DNA of 6,369 nucleotides from an uncultured Bacilli bacterium (GTDB taxonomy: Bacteria; Bacillota_I; Bacilli_A; RF39; UBA660), in contig CAKOOW010000060.1 of NCBI GenBank assembly GCA_934098445.1, forward strand, positions 1-6,369, read 5' to 3'. Positions 1 to 5,939 of the stretch are shown here, piece after piece. Below the pieces are notes generated by a model that saw nothing but the letters and a program-made list of their open reading frames with translations, was not told where the DNA came from and made no database searches. The first letter of the stretch is position 1. Each line of letters starts with the position of its first letter. The position numbers were made by a program, and so were the translations under genes.

Positions 1-185
1 GTCTTAGTCTTATCTCTTAGAATAATTTTTCCTAAGTACATATTACTCTCTAAATACTCCCTCTTAGAAATATCTGAATACTTATAATATCTTTTTATAA
101 TATTCTTAAATAGTAAAAATGCTTCTTCATAATTTCTATCTTTATATAAGTTAATAGCTTTCTTTAAATAATAAGTAGTCTCCAT
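1..185 (-). CDS. Partial small helical (TPR-like) protein, N-terminal 61 residues
   Basis: An open minus-strand frame starts with ATG at 185 and runs off the left edge without a stop, so only the N-terminus is visible. A good ribosome site (GGGAG, about 192-196) lies just upstream, and a strong promoter lies 30-59 bases before the start. The peptide is rich in Lys, Tyr, Glu and Ile. It shows a helix-turn-helix spacing (KKAINLYKDRNYEEAFLLF, then a second amphipathic stretch ending LGKIILR) that resembles a tetratricopeptide repeat, with the small/aromatic pattern around NYEEA typical of TPR helix A/B junctions. TPR proteins act as protein-protein scaffolds. No specific partner or function can be read from 61 residues. 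It is transcribed divergently from cotE, which alone does not show a sporulation role. I am confident it is a real gene and only moderately confident of the fold. Confidence 0.7.
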   Translation of the reverse strand, partial: METTYYLKKAINLYKDRNYEEAFLLFKNIIKRYYKYSDISKREYLESNMYLGKIILRDKTK

Positions 186-214
186 AATAATCTCCCATCT
201 TGCAGTAGGAATTT

Positions 215-244
215 AGTATACGCTTTTTTTCTTCTTCTTGTCAA
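215..244 (-). promoter_or_regulatory. Sigma-A-type promoter for the leftward gene
   Basis: On the minus strand a perfect TTGACA (-35, 244-239) is followed by an 18-bp spacer and TATACT (-10, 220-215). Transcription would start near 208, giving a leader of roughly 20 bases that holds the GGGAG ribosome site of the gene starting at 185. The spacer is almost pure purine on this strand (AGAAGAAGAAAAAAA). Confidence 0.75.
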
Positions 245-282
245 GGAATTAGCTGGTTTTTCCAAAAACTAATTACCTAGTA

Positions 283-312
283 GTCATTAATTAGCAAGAT
301 AAGCATAGATTA
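283..312 (+). promoter_or_regulatory. Possible sporulation (sigma-E/sigma-K-like) promoter of cotE
   Basis: Upstream of cotE, CATAGATTA (304-312) fits the sigma-K -10 pattern CATANNNTA exactly and the sigma-E pattern CATACANT in most positions. GTCATTAA (283-290) lies 13 bases upstream and matches the first part of the sigma-E -35 (GTCATATT) but not its end. No proper AC-type sigma-K -35 is seen at the expected distance, and no good sigma-A promoter is visible in front of cotE. A start near 318 would leave the ribosome site AGAAGGGTGA (317-326) at the very 5' end of the message, which is tight. In Bacillus, cotE is transcribed in the mother cell from such promoters; applying that here is inference. 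Confidence 0.4.
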
Positions 313-332
313 TTTTAGAAGGGTGATATTTT

Positions 333-845
333 ATGAATTATAAAGAAATTGTTACCAAGGCCGTTATTGCTAAGGGAAAGAAAAATAGTACCAATAAATA
401 TACTTTAGAAACGGAAGAAGTTCCTAATACCATTTTAGGTTGTTGGGTTATTAACCATACTTTTAATGGCACTAATCTCGGAAATAAAGTATTAGTATCC
501 GGAAGTTTTGATGTAAATGTATGGTATTCTTACGATAATGATAGTAAGACTGCGGTTAGTACCCAGAAATTTAATTATTCCGATACGATGCGTTTAAATG
601 TCGATGATGTATCAAGTTCCAATGAAGTTATAGTAAAAAGCATTCAACAACCGACGGTAAGTGATGTTAGTATTAAAGATGGTATTGTCAATTTAAATAT
701 TAATAAAGAACTAGGTATAGAAATTGTTGGGGATACTAAGATAAAGGTTCCGGTTGAAGATTTAGATGATGATTATGTTGAACTTACGGATGATGAAGAA
801 GTCGATAAAGAAGTTAATAAAGTTGATACTGACTACTTAAAATAA
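333..845 (+). CDS. cotE: CotE-family outer spore coat morphogenetic protein
   Basis: This 170-residue protein matches Bacillus CotE (181 residues) nearly end to end. Shared blocks are the N-terminal YKEIVTKAVIAKGKK, the ILGCWVINH segment (34-42; ILGGWIINH in B. subtilis), FDVNVWYSY (59-67), the IQQP segment (104-107), VGDTKIKV (132-139) and an acidic tail (about 143-159, mostly Asp/Glu). CotE forms a layer between inner and outer coat around the developing spore and recruits outer coat proteins; it is made in the mother cell. The start is the ATG behind a clear AGAAGGGTGA ribosome site. The gene stands alone, with a terminator just after the stop. No signal peptide or membrane segment is seen, as expected. 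The C-terminal tail, which in Bacillus recruits outer coat proteins, is shorter and diverged. I am confident of the family; actual spore formation is inferred. Confidence 0.93.
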   Translation: MNYKEIVTKAVIAKGKKNSTNKYTLETEEVPNTILGCWVINHTFNGTNLGNKVLVSGSFDVNVWYSYDNDSKTAVSTQKFNYSDTMRLNVDDVSSSNEVIVKSIQQPTVSDVSIKDGIVNLNINKELGIEIVGDTKIKVPVEDLDDDYVELTDDEEVDKEVNKVDTDYLK

Positions 846-846
846 T

Positions 847-865
847 GGGTTTAAAGCCCTTTTTT
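847..865 (+). terminator. Short intrinsic terminator after cotE
   Basis: GGGTTTAAAGCCC (847-859) can form a small GC-topped hairpin (three G-C pairs, one G-U, one A-U, loop of three), followed directly by six T residues (860-865). It starts two bases after the cotE stop. The stem is short, so termination may be partial. Confidence 0.6.
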
Positions 866-867
866 AA

Positions 868-896
868 TTGACAAAAAGAGAAATGTTTGGAAGAAT
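868..896 (+). promoter_or_regulatory. Probable promoter of the HIT gene
   Basis: A perfect TTGACA (868-873) is followed after 17 bases by AAGAAT (891-896), a weak -10. AATAAT (894-899) is an alternative with a 20-base spacing. It sits just behind the cotE terminator and about 50 bases before the HIT start, so the HIT gene is probably its own transcription unit. Confidence 0.5.
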
Positions 897-944
897 AATG
901 ATTTTTCTTTGAAAAGATGATACACTTAACATGGAGGCATAATT

Positions 945-1319
945 ATGGAATGTTTATTTTGTAAAATGATACAAGGAGAAGTCCCTTGTAAAAAGATATA
1001 TGAGGATGAAAAAGTTATTGCTATTTTAGATTTATATCCTGATAGTGATTGTCATACTCTTATTATTCCTAAGAAACACTTTGATGATTTAATGACGATT
1101 GATGAGGAAACTTTACTTCATATTAATGAGGTAGCCAAGAAATTAATTCCTATTCTTATGGATAAAGCTAGGGCTAAAGCCATTAGTACTCGCGTAAATT
1201 ATGGAACTAGTCAAGCAATCAAGCATTATCATATGCATTTATTACCTAATTTTCATATTAAACCATGTACAATTAGTCAAGAACAAGCTTATGAACTTTT
1301 AAAAGATGCAATAAAGTAA
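945..1319 (+). CDS. HIT-family nucleotide-binding hydrolase
   Basis: This 124-residue protein carries the histidine-triad motif H94-Y-H96-M-H98-L-L (HYHMHLLP), in which the middle histidine forms the nucleotidyl intermediate. HIT/HINT proteins hydrolyse phosphoramidates or adenylates of AMP/GMP in the cytoplasm. The N-terminus has ECLFCKMIQGEVPCKKIYEDE, giving a C3-x2-C6 pair that together with H45 and H94 is the usual zinc site of bacterial Hit proteins. The DCHTLIIPKKHF block (35-46) matches the family, with Cys36 in place of the common Gly. The loop before the triad (NYGTSQAIKHYH) is about two residues shorter than the usual NxGxxAGQxVxHxH pattern, so this is a somewhat diverged branch. 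The ATG at 945 follows a strong GGAGG (932-936). The length is normal (110-145). No neighbour suggests a particular substrate. Confidence 0.93.
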   Translation: MECLFCKMIQGEVPCKKIYEDEKVIAILDLYPDSDCHTLIIPKKHFDDLMTIDEETLLHINEVAKKLIPILMDKARAKAISTRVNYGTSQAIKHYHMHLLPNFHIKPCTISQEQAYELLKDAIK

Positions 1320-1340
1320 GTTTAAAAGCAAAAAAAAGCA

Positions 1341-1371
1341 TTGACTCTCCAGTTAACTGGAATGATAACCT
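1341..1371 (+). promoter_or_regulatory. MerR-type promoter with operator in a 19-bp spacer
   Basis: TTGACT (-35, 1341-1346) and TAACCT (-10, 1366-1371) are separated by 19 bases, longer than the optimal 17. The spacer contains a perfect 14-bp palindrome, TCCAGTTAACTGGA (1348-1361). An over-long spacer with a dyad between -35 and -10 is the hallmark of promoters switched by MerR-family regulators, which bend and untwist the DNA to realign the two hexamers. A MerR gene is the second gene downstream, so self-regulation of the operon is the simple reading. Transcription would start near 1378, leaving a short leader that holds the AAAGGGGAAG ribosome site. The element lies 21 bases after the HIT stop, and no terminator is seen between them. 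Confidence 0.82.
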
Positions 1372-1394
1372 AATACCCGAAAGGGGAAGTTTTC

Positions 1395-1661
1395 ATGTGT
1401 GGGCAATGTGTTTTTTTAAAGGAAAAGTATGAAAAAGTTGGAAATGGTGGTGGCAAAAAATATTATTGTGAATATCTTAAGGATTATGTTTATGGATGCA
1501 GTTCTTGTCCAAATTTTAAGAGTGATAAGAAAAGAAACAGTGATAAAGTAAAAAGAATTATTGAAGATGGTAAGGAGTATGACAATGGTATTCCCGTAAG
1601 TCTTTATTTCCTTTTGCTATTAATTTTAATTATCCTAGGCCTAATTCTTGGGGTATTTTAA
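1395..1661 (+). CDS. Small cysteine-rich protein with C-terminal membrane anchor, function unknown
   Basis: I do not recognise this 88-residue protein. It opens with MCGQC and has five cysteines in the pattern C2-x2-C5 ... C25 ... C35-x2-C38, with Gly-, Lys- and Tyr-rich sequence between them. This looks like a small zinc-ribbon or other metal/thiol centre. A charged linker (about 42-65) leads to a single hydrophobic segment (about 68-87: LYFLLLLILIILGLILGVF) that ends at the stop, as in tail-anchored proteins, so the cysteine domain is probably cytoplasmic. There is no signal peptide. The ATG at 1395 follows AAAGGGG (1380-1386). It is the first gene behind the MerR-type promoter, and the MerR gene follows after 10 bases, so it is probably the main target of that regulator. 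A metal- or redox-sensing role is a guess. Confidence 0.85.
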   Translation: MCGQCVFLKEKYEKVGNGGGKKYYCEYLKDYVYGCSSCPNFKSDKKRNSDKVKRIIEDGKEYDNGIPVSLYFLLLLILIILGLILGVF

Positions 1662-1671
1662 TAATTTTAAT

Positions 1672-2058
1672 ATGTTATATAAGATAGGTGAATTTGCTAA
1701 ACTAACCAACATTCCCGTAAAAACTTTACGGTATTATGATGAAATAAATCTTTTAAAACCAGAAGAAATTGACTTATTTAGTGGCTATCGGTATTATGGT
1801 GATAAACAAAAAGAAGATTTAGAAATCATCTTAGCTTTAAAAGAAGCTGGTTTTAGTTTAGAAGAAATTAAAAAAAATAAAGATAATTATAGTGATGAAA
1901 TTATGCTTAAGAAAAAAGAGACACTTCTAAGAGAACAAGAAAGATTAGATGAACGCATAAAAAAACTAGATTATCTAAGAAATCATATAAGAGATAAAAA
2001 AATAATTTTAAATGGTCATATCAAAGAAGAACCAAAGAAACTAGAAAGATTGAGGTAA
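1672..2058 (+). CDS. Minimal MerR-family transcriptional regulator
   Basis: This 128-residue protein starts with the family signature IGEFAKLTNIPVKTLRYYDEI (residues 5-25, the winged helix-turn-helix), continues with the GYRYY wing (38-42), and ends in a long charged helix (about 74-110), the antiparallel dimerisation coiled coil. The DNA-binding part looks like the BmrR/Mta/TipA branch, but the protein stops where a GyrI-like ligand domain would begin. It has no cysteine, so it is not a CueR/ZntR-type metal sensor by sequence. The ATG at 1672 is preferred because MLYKIGEF is the standard N-terminus. A TTG at 1648, overlapping the previous gene, would add eight residues. No clear ribosome site precedes 1672, so translation is probably coupled to the upstream gene. 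It likely controls the promoter at 1341-1371; its signal is not visible. Confidence 0.92.
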   Translation: MLYKIGEFAKLTNIPVKTLRYYDEINLLKPEEIDLFSGYRYYGDKQKEDLEIILALKEAGFSLEEIKKNKDNYSDEIMLKKKETLLREQERLDERIKKLDYLRNHIRDKKIILNGHIKEEPKKLERLR

Positions 2059-2059
2059 T

Positions 2060-3091
2060 ATGGAAAATACGTTGATACATGGCAAAACTGGTAGTGGAAA
2101 AACGACTGGTTACATGTTTAATAAAGTACAAGAGATGATAAATCATCAAGAAAATTTAATTATAGTCGATGAGAAAAAGGAGTATTTTAGAACTTTTGGA
2201 AAAGAATTAGAGGAAGCTGGATATAAAACTTTAGTGATTAACTTAGAGGAAGCAGAAAAGAGCAATGGTTTTAATATTCTAGAACTACCCTACTCTTTAT
2301 ACCAAAAAAATAAGAAAGATTTAAGCCTTCGTATACTTACTTTAATATACAGAGAAATGCTATTTAATAAAAATGATAAAGAAGATAGTTTCTGGGTTAA
2401 TGCAGCAGCAAACTACTTAGTAGGATTAACACTTCTCTTGTTTCAAAATGGCTCGGAGAAAGAAATTAATCTCGGTAGTGTTTATGCTTTAATGATGGAA
2501 TACGAAAGAAAAAGTTATGATAAGTTAAAGAATTACTTAGAAAGTCTTAGCGTTACTAATAGTATTTATGCTTATCTTTCCGGAACGATCTTAGCGCCAA
2601 TCGATACTCGAGGTGGCATTATTGCGACTGCTAAGGAAAAAATGAGTTTGTACATTGGAAGCGAAAGCATTTTGAACTTACTTTGTCAAAATGATATTAG
2701 CCTAGATAATTTAGAGACTCCATATGCTTTGTTTATATTTAATAATGAAGACTATTCGGGGATAACTAATGCGATTTTAGACGAGATATTTCTTCAGCTT
2801 CAAAACTATAATTTAATTTTAGATAATGCTGATAATTTAAATAAATTAGGTAAATTAGATTATTGTTTAGAGAATAACCAAATAAATCAAATAAATACTT
2901 ATTATATTAGTCGTGATAAAGAAAATTTAATAGCAAAATATGGTAGAAATACCTTAAATAAGTTTAGTAATATTATTGATATGGAAAAAGGTCAAATAAT
3001 CACTAGAAAGATTGGTAATTACACGAACTTACCTAGTTTAAATAATAGTAAAAATGTGTATATCAATCCCCAAGAAATCAAACTAAACTAA
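2060..3091 (+). CDS. VirD4/TraG (type IV coupling protein)-like ATPase, soluble and degenerate
   Basis: The 343-residue protein begins almost at once with a Walker A loop (HGKTGSGKTT, 7-16). The order of later blocks follows VirD4/TraG coupling proteins: LIIVDEKKEY (33-42; VTDPKGEL-like), SNGFNIL (68-74; YNPL-like), SFWVNAAANYLVGLTLLLF (110-128; the DPFW-A block), a TAKEKM...NDISLDNL stretch (190-218) and LILDNADNLNKLGKL (252-266), which aligns with the Walker B LxDEFxNLGKIP. Here the Asp stays (D255) but the catalytic Glu is Asn256, and the usual IxxQS after it reads YISRDKE. The N-terminal membrane helices of real coupling proteins are absent and the protein is short. The ATG lies one base after the merR stop, with GAGG (2052-2055) inside merR, so it is coupled to merR. 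No relaxase or other conjugation gene is near. NTP binding is likely; hydrolysis and DNA pumping are doubtful. Confidence 0.8.
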   Translation: MENTLIHGKTGSGKTTGYMFNKVQEMINHQENLIIVDEKKEYFRTFGKELEEAGYKTLVINLEEAEKSNGFNILELPYSLYQKNKKDLSLRILTLIYREMLFNKNDKEDSFWVNAAANYLVGLTLLLFQNGSEKEINLGSVYALMMEYERKSYDKLKNYLESLSVTNSIYAYLSGTILAPIDTRGGIIATAKEKMSLYIGSESILNLLCQNDISLDNLETPYALFIFNNEDYSGITNAILDEIFLQLQNYNLILDNADNLNKLGKLDYCLENNQINQINTYYISRDKENLIAKYGRNTLNKFSNIIDMEKGQIITRKIGNYTNLPSLNNSKNVYINPQEIKLN

Positions 3092-3144
3092 AAAAAAGAT
3101 TAGATACTCACTCTCTTTAGAGAGTTTAAAGTCTAATCTTTTTT
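3092..3144. terminator. Strong terminator between convergent genes, probably bidirectional
   Basis: AAAAAAGATTAGA (3092-3104) is perfectly complementary to TCTAATCTTTTTT (3132-3144). Inside lies a second hairpin, ACTCTC/GAGAGT (3110-3115 with 3120-3125), with a TTTA loop. The T tract ends the plus-strand side and the A tract gives a T tract on the minus strand, so it can end both the plus-strand operon (stop at 3091) and asnS (minus-strand stop at 3150). Confidence 0.88.
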
Positions 3145-3149
3145 AATAC

Positions 3150-4517
3150 CTAATATTCACAAGAACCAGGAGTACGAGGATAAGGAATAACATCACGGAT
3201 ATTTTCCATTCCTGTTAGATACATAATCAATCTTTCAAAGCCCATGCCAAAACCAGAATGAATGGTAGTCCCATATTTTCTTAAGTTTAAATACCATTCA
3301 ATATCTTCTCTATTGACATTAAATTCAGCCATACGACTAATTAGTTTTTCGTAGTTTTCTTCTCTTTGGGAACCACCCATCAATTCACCACAACCTGGTA
3401 CTTCTAAGTCAACAGCAGCAACGGTCTTGTTATCACTATTAACTTTCATATAGTAAGCTTTAATATCTTTAGGCCAGTTTTTGATGAAGACTGGGCCGTC
3501 AAAATATTCAGTAATATATCTTTCATGTTCTTTAGCAATATCTTCCCCATATTCCGGTGTAAACTCCCATTTAACTGGAGCTTTCTTTAAGATATCAATT
3601 ACATCTTTATGATCAATTCTAGTAAACTTACTAGTCACTAATTTCTCTAACTTTTCTTTTAGTCCTTTAGAAACAAATTTATCAAGAAATTCAACATCTT
3701 CACGACAATTAGTTAAAATATAATTAACGATATATTTTAAGAAGTCTTCTTCAATATCCATAAGACCATCTAAGTCACAGAAACAAATTTCGGGTTCAAT
3801 CATCCAAAACTCATTAGCATGAGTCTTCGTATTAGAGTTTTCCGTTCTAAAAGTAGGTCCAAAAGTATAAATTTTCTTAAAAGCGTGAGCAAAAGTTTCT
3901 CCGTGAAGTTGCCCACTCCCAGTAATAAAGGCAGTACGCCCAAATAAGTCTTTAGACATATCAGCTTTCCCATCTTTCATAGGAATATTATTTAAGTCAA
4001 AAGTAGTTAACTTAAACATTTGATCAGAGCCTTCACAGTCGGCGGTAGTAATTAAAGGCGTATGTACATAAAGGTAATTATGTTTACGGAAATACTCATG
4101 AATACTTTGGGCAGCGGCACTTCTAATTCTAAATACTGATTGAAAAGTATTAGTACGTGGTCTTAAGTAAGCAACACTTCTTAAGTATTCTAGAGTATGT
4201 CTTTTAGGTTGAATAGGATAATCTTCCGGACAATCACCAAGTAAAATAACATCTTTAGCTACTAAATCAAGGTCTTGACCCTTACCTTCACTTTTCTTAA
4301 CAGTACCAATAACTTTAATAGAAGAGCCAATATGAATACGCCCTATTTCTTCAAAGTCTTTTAAAGTATTATCATATACGACTTGTAAACTATTTGTACA
4401 AGTACCATCAAAAAGATTAATAAAACCAAAAGTAGCTTGTTTACGATGATTTTTAACCCATCCACAAATGGTAATTTCCTTTCCAATAAGGTCTTTTGTT
4501 ATATCTTTAATATCCAT
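3150..4517 (-). CDS. asnS: Asparaginyl-tRNA synthetase (AsnRS)
   Basis: The 455-residue protein (family about 430-470) joins asparagine to tRNA-Asn using ATP in the cytoplasm. The N-terminal OB fold that reads the anticodon is visible at about 12-90 (ITICGWVKNHRKQ, then GFINLFDGT). The class II catalytic core follows, with motif 2 FRTENSNTKTHANEFWMIEPE (223-243, Arg224 and Glu226) and motif 3 GFGMGFERL (422-430, Arg429). The C-terminus (DVIPYPRTPG) is typical of AsnRS. It starts at ATG 4517 behind AAAGGAAAG (4525-4533), only 17 bases after the aspS stop, so it is the second gene of the T-box-controlled aspS-asnS operon. With its own AsnRS the cell has a direct route to Asn-tRNA. The stop is TAG, against TAA in its neighbours. 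The identification is firm. Confidence 0.97.
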   Translation of the reverse strand: MDIKDITKDLIGKEITICGWVKNHRKQATFGFINLFDGTCTNSLQVVYDNTLKDFEEIGRIHIGSSIKVIGTVKKSEGKGQDLDLVAKDVILLGDCPEDYPIQPKRHTLEYLRSVAYLRPRTNTFQSVFRIRSAAAQSIHEYFRKHNYLYVHTPLITTADCEGSDQMFKLTTFDLNNIPMKDGKADMSKDLFGRTAFITGSGQLHGETFAHAFKKIYTFGPTFRTENSNTKTHANEFWMIEPEICFCDLDGLMDIEEDFLKYIVNYILTNCREDVEFLDKFVSKGLKEKLEKLVTSKFTRIDHKDVIDILKKAPVKWEFTPEYGEDIAKEHERYITEYFDGPVFIKNWPKDIKAYYMKVNSDNKTVAAVDLEVPGCGELMGGSQREENYEKLISRMAEFNVNREDIEWYLNLRKYGTTIHSGFGMGFERLIMYLTGMENIRDVIPYPRTPGSCEY

Positions 4518-4534
4518 TTTTTATCTTTCCTTTC

Positions 4535-5848
4535 TTATGGTTCTAAACGATTAGGACCTCTAAACAAGAATTGTGTTTCTTTAACGGAAGGAAGTCCTAG
4601 TAAAAGCATAGTTAAACGATCAACACCAACGGCAAAGCCACCATGAGGAGGACAACCGTATTTGAAAAATTCTAAGTAAAATTTAACATCATCGCCTAAA
4701 CCTTTTTCTCTGGCTTGTGCTTTTAAGATATCATAACGATGTTCTCTTTGCGCCCCAGTTGTAATCTCCGAGCCACGCCAAATTAGGTCGTAACCTTGCG
4801 GAATATCATTTTTACGCATATGGTAGAATGCTCTCTTAGTCTTGGAATAATCCGTAATAAATAAGAATTCACTATTATATTTTTCCATCGCATACTTATA
4901 AGCTAATTTTTCAGCCTCAGCATTTAAGTCTCCTACATCTTCGGTAGGAATTACAAAACCATACTTTTCTTTTAATTCATTATATAAATCTTGAAGTTTA
5001 ATTCTTGGAAAAGGTTTCGTAGGAATAATTACTTCTTTACCGAATACTTCTTTTATCTTATCTCCAAAACGTTCTTTGACTTTAGTTAAACCGGCAATAA
5101 GAAGATTTTCTTCCATATCCATAACATCTTCATAAGAATCAATATAACTAAATTCTAAGTCAAAAGAAGTAAATTCGGTAGCATGACGGTTAGTATTGGA
5201 GTTTTCAGCTCGGAAAGCGGGTGCTACTTCAAAGATTTTACTCATTCCTGCGGCCATAGCCATTTGTTTATAAAACTGTGGGGATTGAGCTAAGTAAGCC
5301 TTACGGTCAAAGTATTTAACCTCGAAGACTTCGCTACCGGATTCGGAAGCAGCCCCAATTAATTTAGGGGTATGAATTTCTGTAAAATCTTCTTTATATA
5401 GGTATTCACGCATTGCACCTACCATACAAGATTCAATTTGACGCACTAACATATTCTTTTCATTTCTCAAATCTAGAAAGCGATAGTCTAATCTCGTATC
5501 AAGGGATACCCCTTCTAAATTGTTATAGTCAAATGGTAGGGCTTCCGCCTTACTTAAAACCTCGATAGTTTCAGGGATTAATTCCATTCCTCCTAGTTTA
5601 ACAGCCGGATTTTCTTGCAATAAGCCTTTAACTTTAATAACAGAATCAATGGTGGTATTACTCATAATCTCTAAAAGATGAGCATTCTTTTCTTCACTCT
5701 TTTCAATAGTCATTTGGACTTTACCTTTAGAGTCTCTAAGAATAACAAACATTACCCACTTTTTATCTCTAATAGTATCAACAAAGCCTTCAAAGGTTAT
5801 TTTTTCATTCAAATGTTTACTTAATTCATTTACATATAATTTTTCCAT
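4535..5848 (-). CDS. aspS: Aspartyl-tRNA synthetase, short archaeal-type (AspS2-like)
   Basis: The 437-residue protein charges tRNA with aspartate. It has an N-terminal OB-fold anticodon domain (about 14-95), a QSPQ amino-acid/ATP loop (188-191), motif 2 FRAENSNTNRHATEF (212-226, Arg213), a TGAQREHRYD block (364-373) and motif 3 GGFAVGVDRL (403-412, Arg411). It lacks the large GAD insertion of the usual bacterial AspRS (about 590 residues) and its closing LTP-like tail (PNRLEP) is of the archaeal/eukaryotic kind, which some Clostridia and Deinococcus also carry. Many such bacterial enzymes also mischarge tRNA-Asn, but an AsnRS lies next door, so this one may be specific or non-discriminating. 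The ATG at 5848 follows AGGA (5854-5857). It is the first gene behind the T-box leader. Confidence 0.95.
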   Translation of the reverse strand: MEKLYVNELSKHLNEKITFEGFVDTIRDKKWVMFVILRDSKGKVQMTIEKSEEKNAHLLEIMSNTTIDSVIKVKGLLQENPAVKLGGMELIPETIEVLSKAEALPFDYNNLEGVSLDTRLDYRFLDLRNEKNMLVRQIESCMVGAMREYLYKEDFTEIHTPKLIGAASESGSEVFEVKYFDRKAYLAQSPQFYKQMAMAAGMSKIFEVAPAFRAENSNTNRHATEFTSFDLEFSYIDSYEDVMDMEENLLIAGLTKVKERFGDKIKEVFGKEVIIPTKPFPRIKLQDLYNELKEKYGFVIPTEDVGDLNAEAEKLAYKYAMEKYNSEFLFITDYSKTKRAFYHMRKNDIPQGYDLIWRGSEITTGAQREHRYDILKAQAREKGLGDDVKFYLEFFKYGCPPHGGFAVGVDRLTMLLLGLPSVKETQFLFRGPNRLEP

Positions 5849-5864
5849 GTCTTTCCTACTTTCT

Positions 5865-5939
5865 AAAAAAAGAAAAAATTTCTACATCTGTAGGAGCGTA
5901 TCTAACGCGGTGCCATCCTACTTCATAGAAATTTTTTCT
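5865..5939 (-). terminator. Regulated terminator hairpin of the T-box
   Basis: AGAAAAAATTTCTA (5939-5926) is perfectly complementary to TAGAAATTTTTTCT (5884-5871). Further inside, GTAGGA pairs with TCCTAC (5921-5916 with 5895-5890) and GCGT with ACGC (5908-5905 with 5899-5896). A seven-T tract follows (5871-5865). The inner helix uses the AGGATGG...GCG bases of the T-box core, so terminator and antiterminator exclude each other. Confidence 0.88.

Noticed and set aside
1648..1671. TTG start giving the MerR protein eight extra residues
   Set aside because: The family N-terminus begins at MLYKIGEF (ATG 1672). The extra residues have no family match, and the TTG lacks a good ribosome site.
2060..3091. 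Integrated conjugative element suggested by the VirD4/TraG-like gene
   Set aside because: No relaxase, mating-pair gene, integrase, attachment repeat or composition change is visible. The gene is coupled to merR and bounded by housekeeping genes.
4437..4646. Plus-strand open frame across the asnS/aspS junction
   Set aside because: It lies opposite two firmly identified synthetase genes, has no ribosome site, and encodes no recognisable protein.
3150..5848. asnS and aspS as a recent tandem duplication
   Set aside because: Both are class IIb synthetases with OB folds and similar motif 2, but they diverge strongly elsewhere. The likeness reflects ancient common ancestry.
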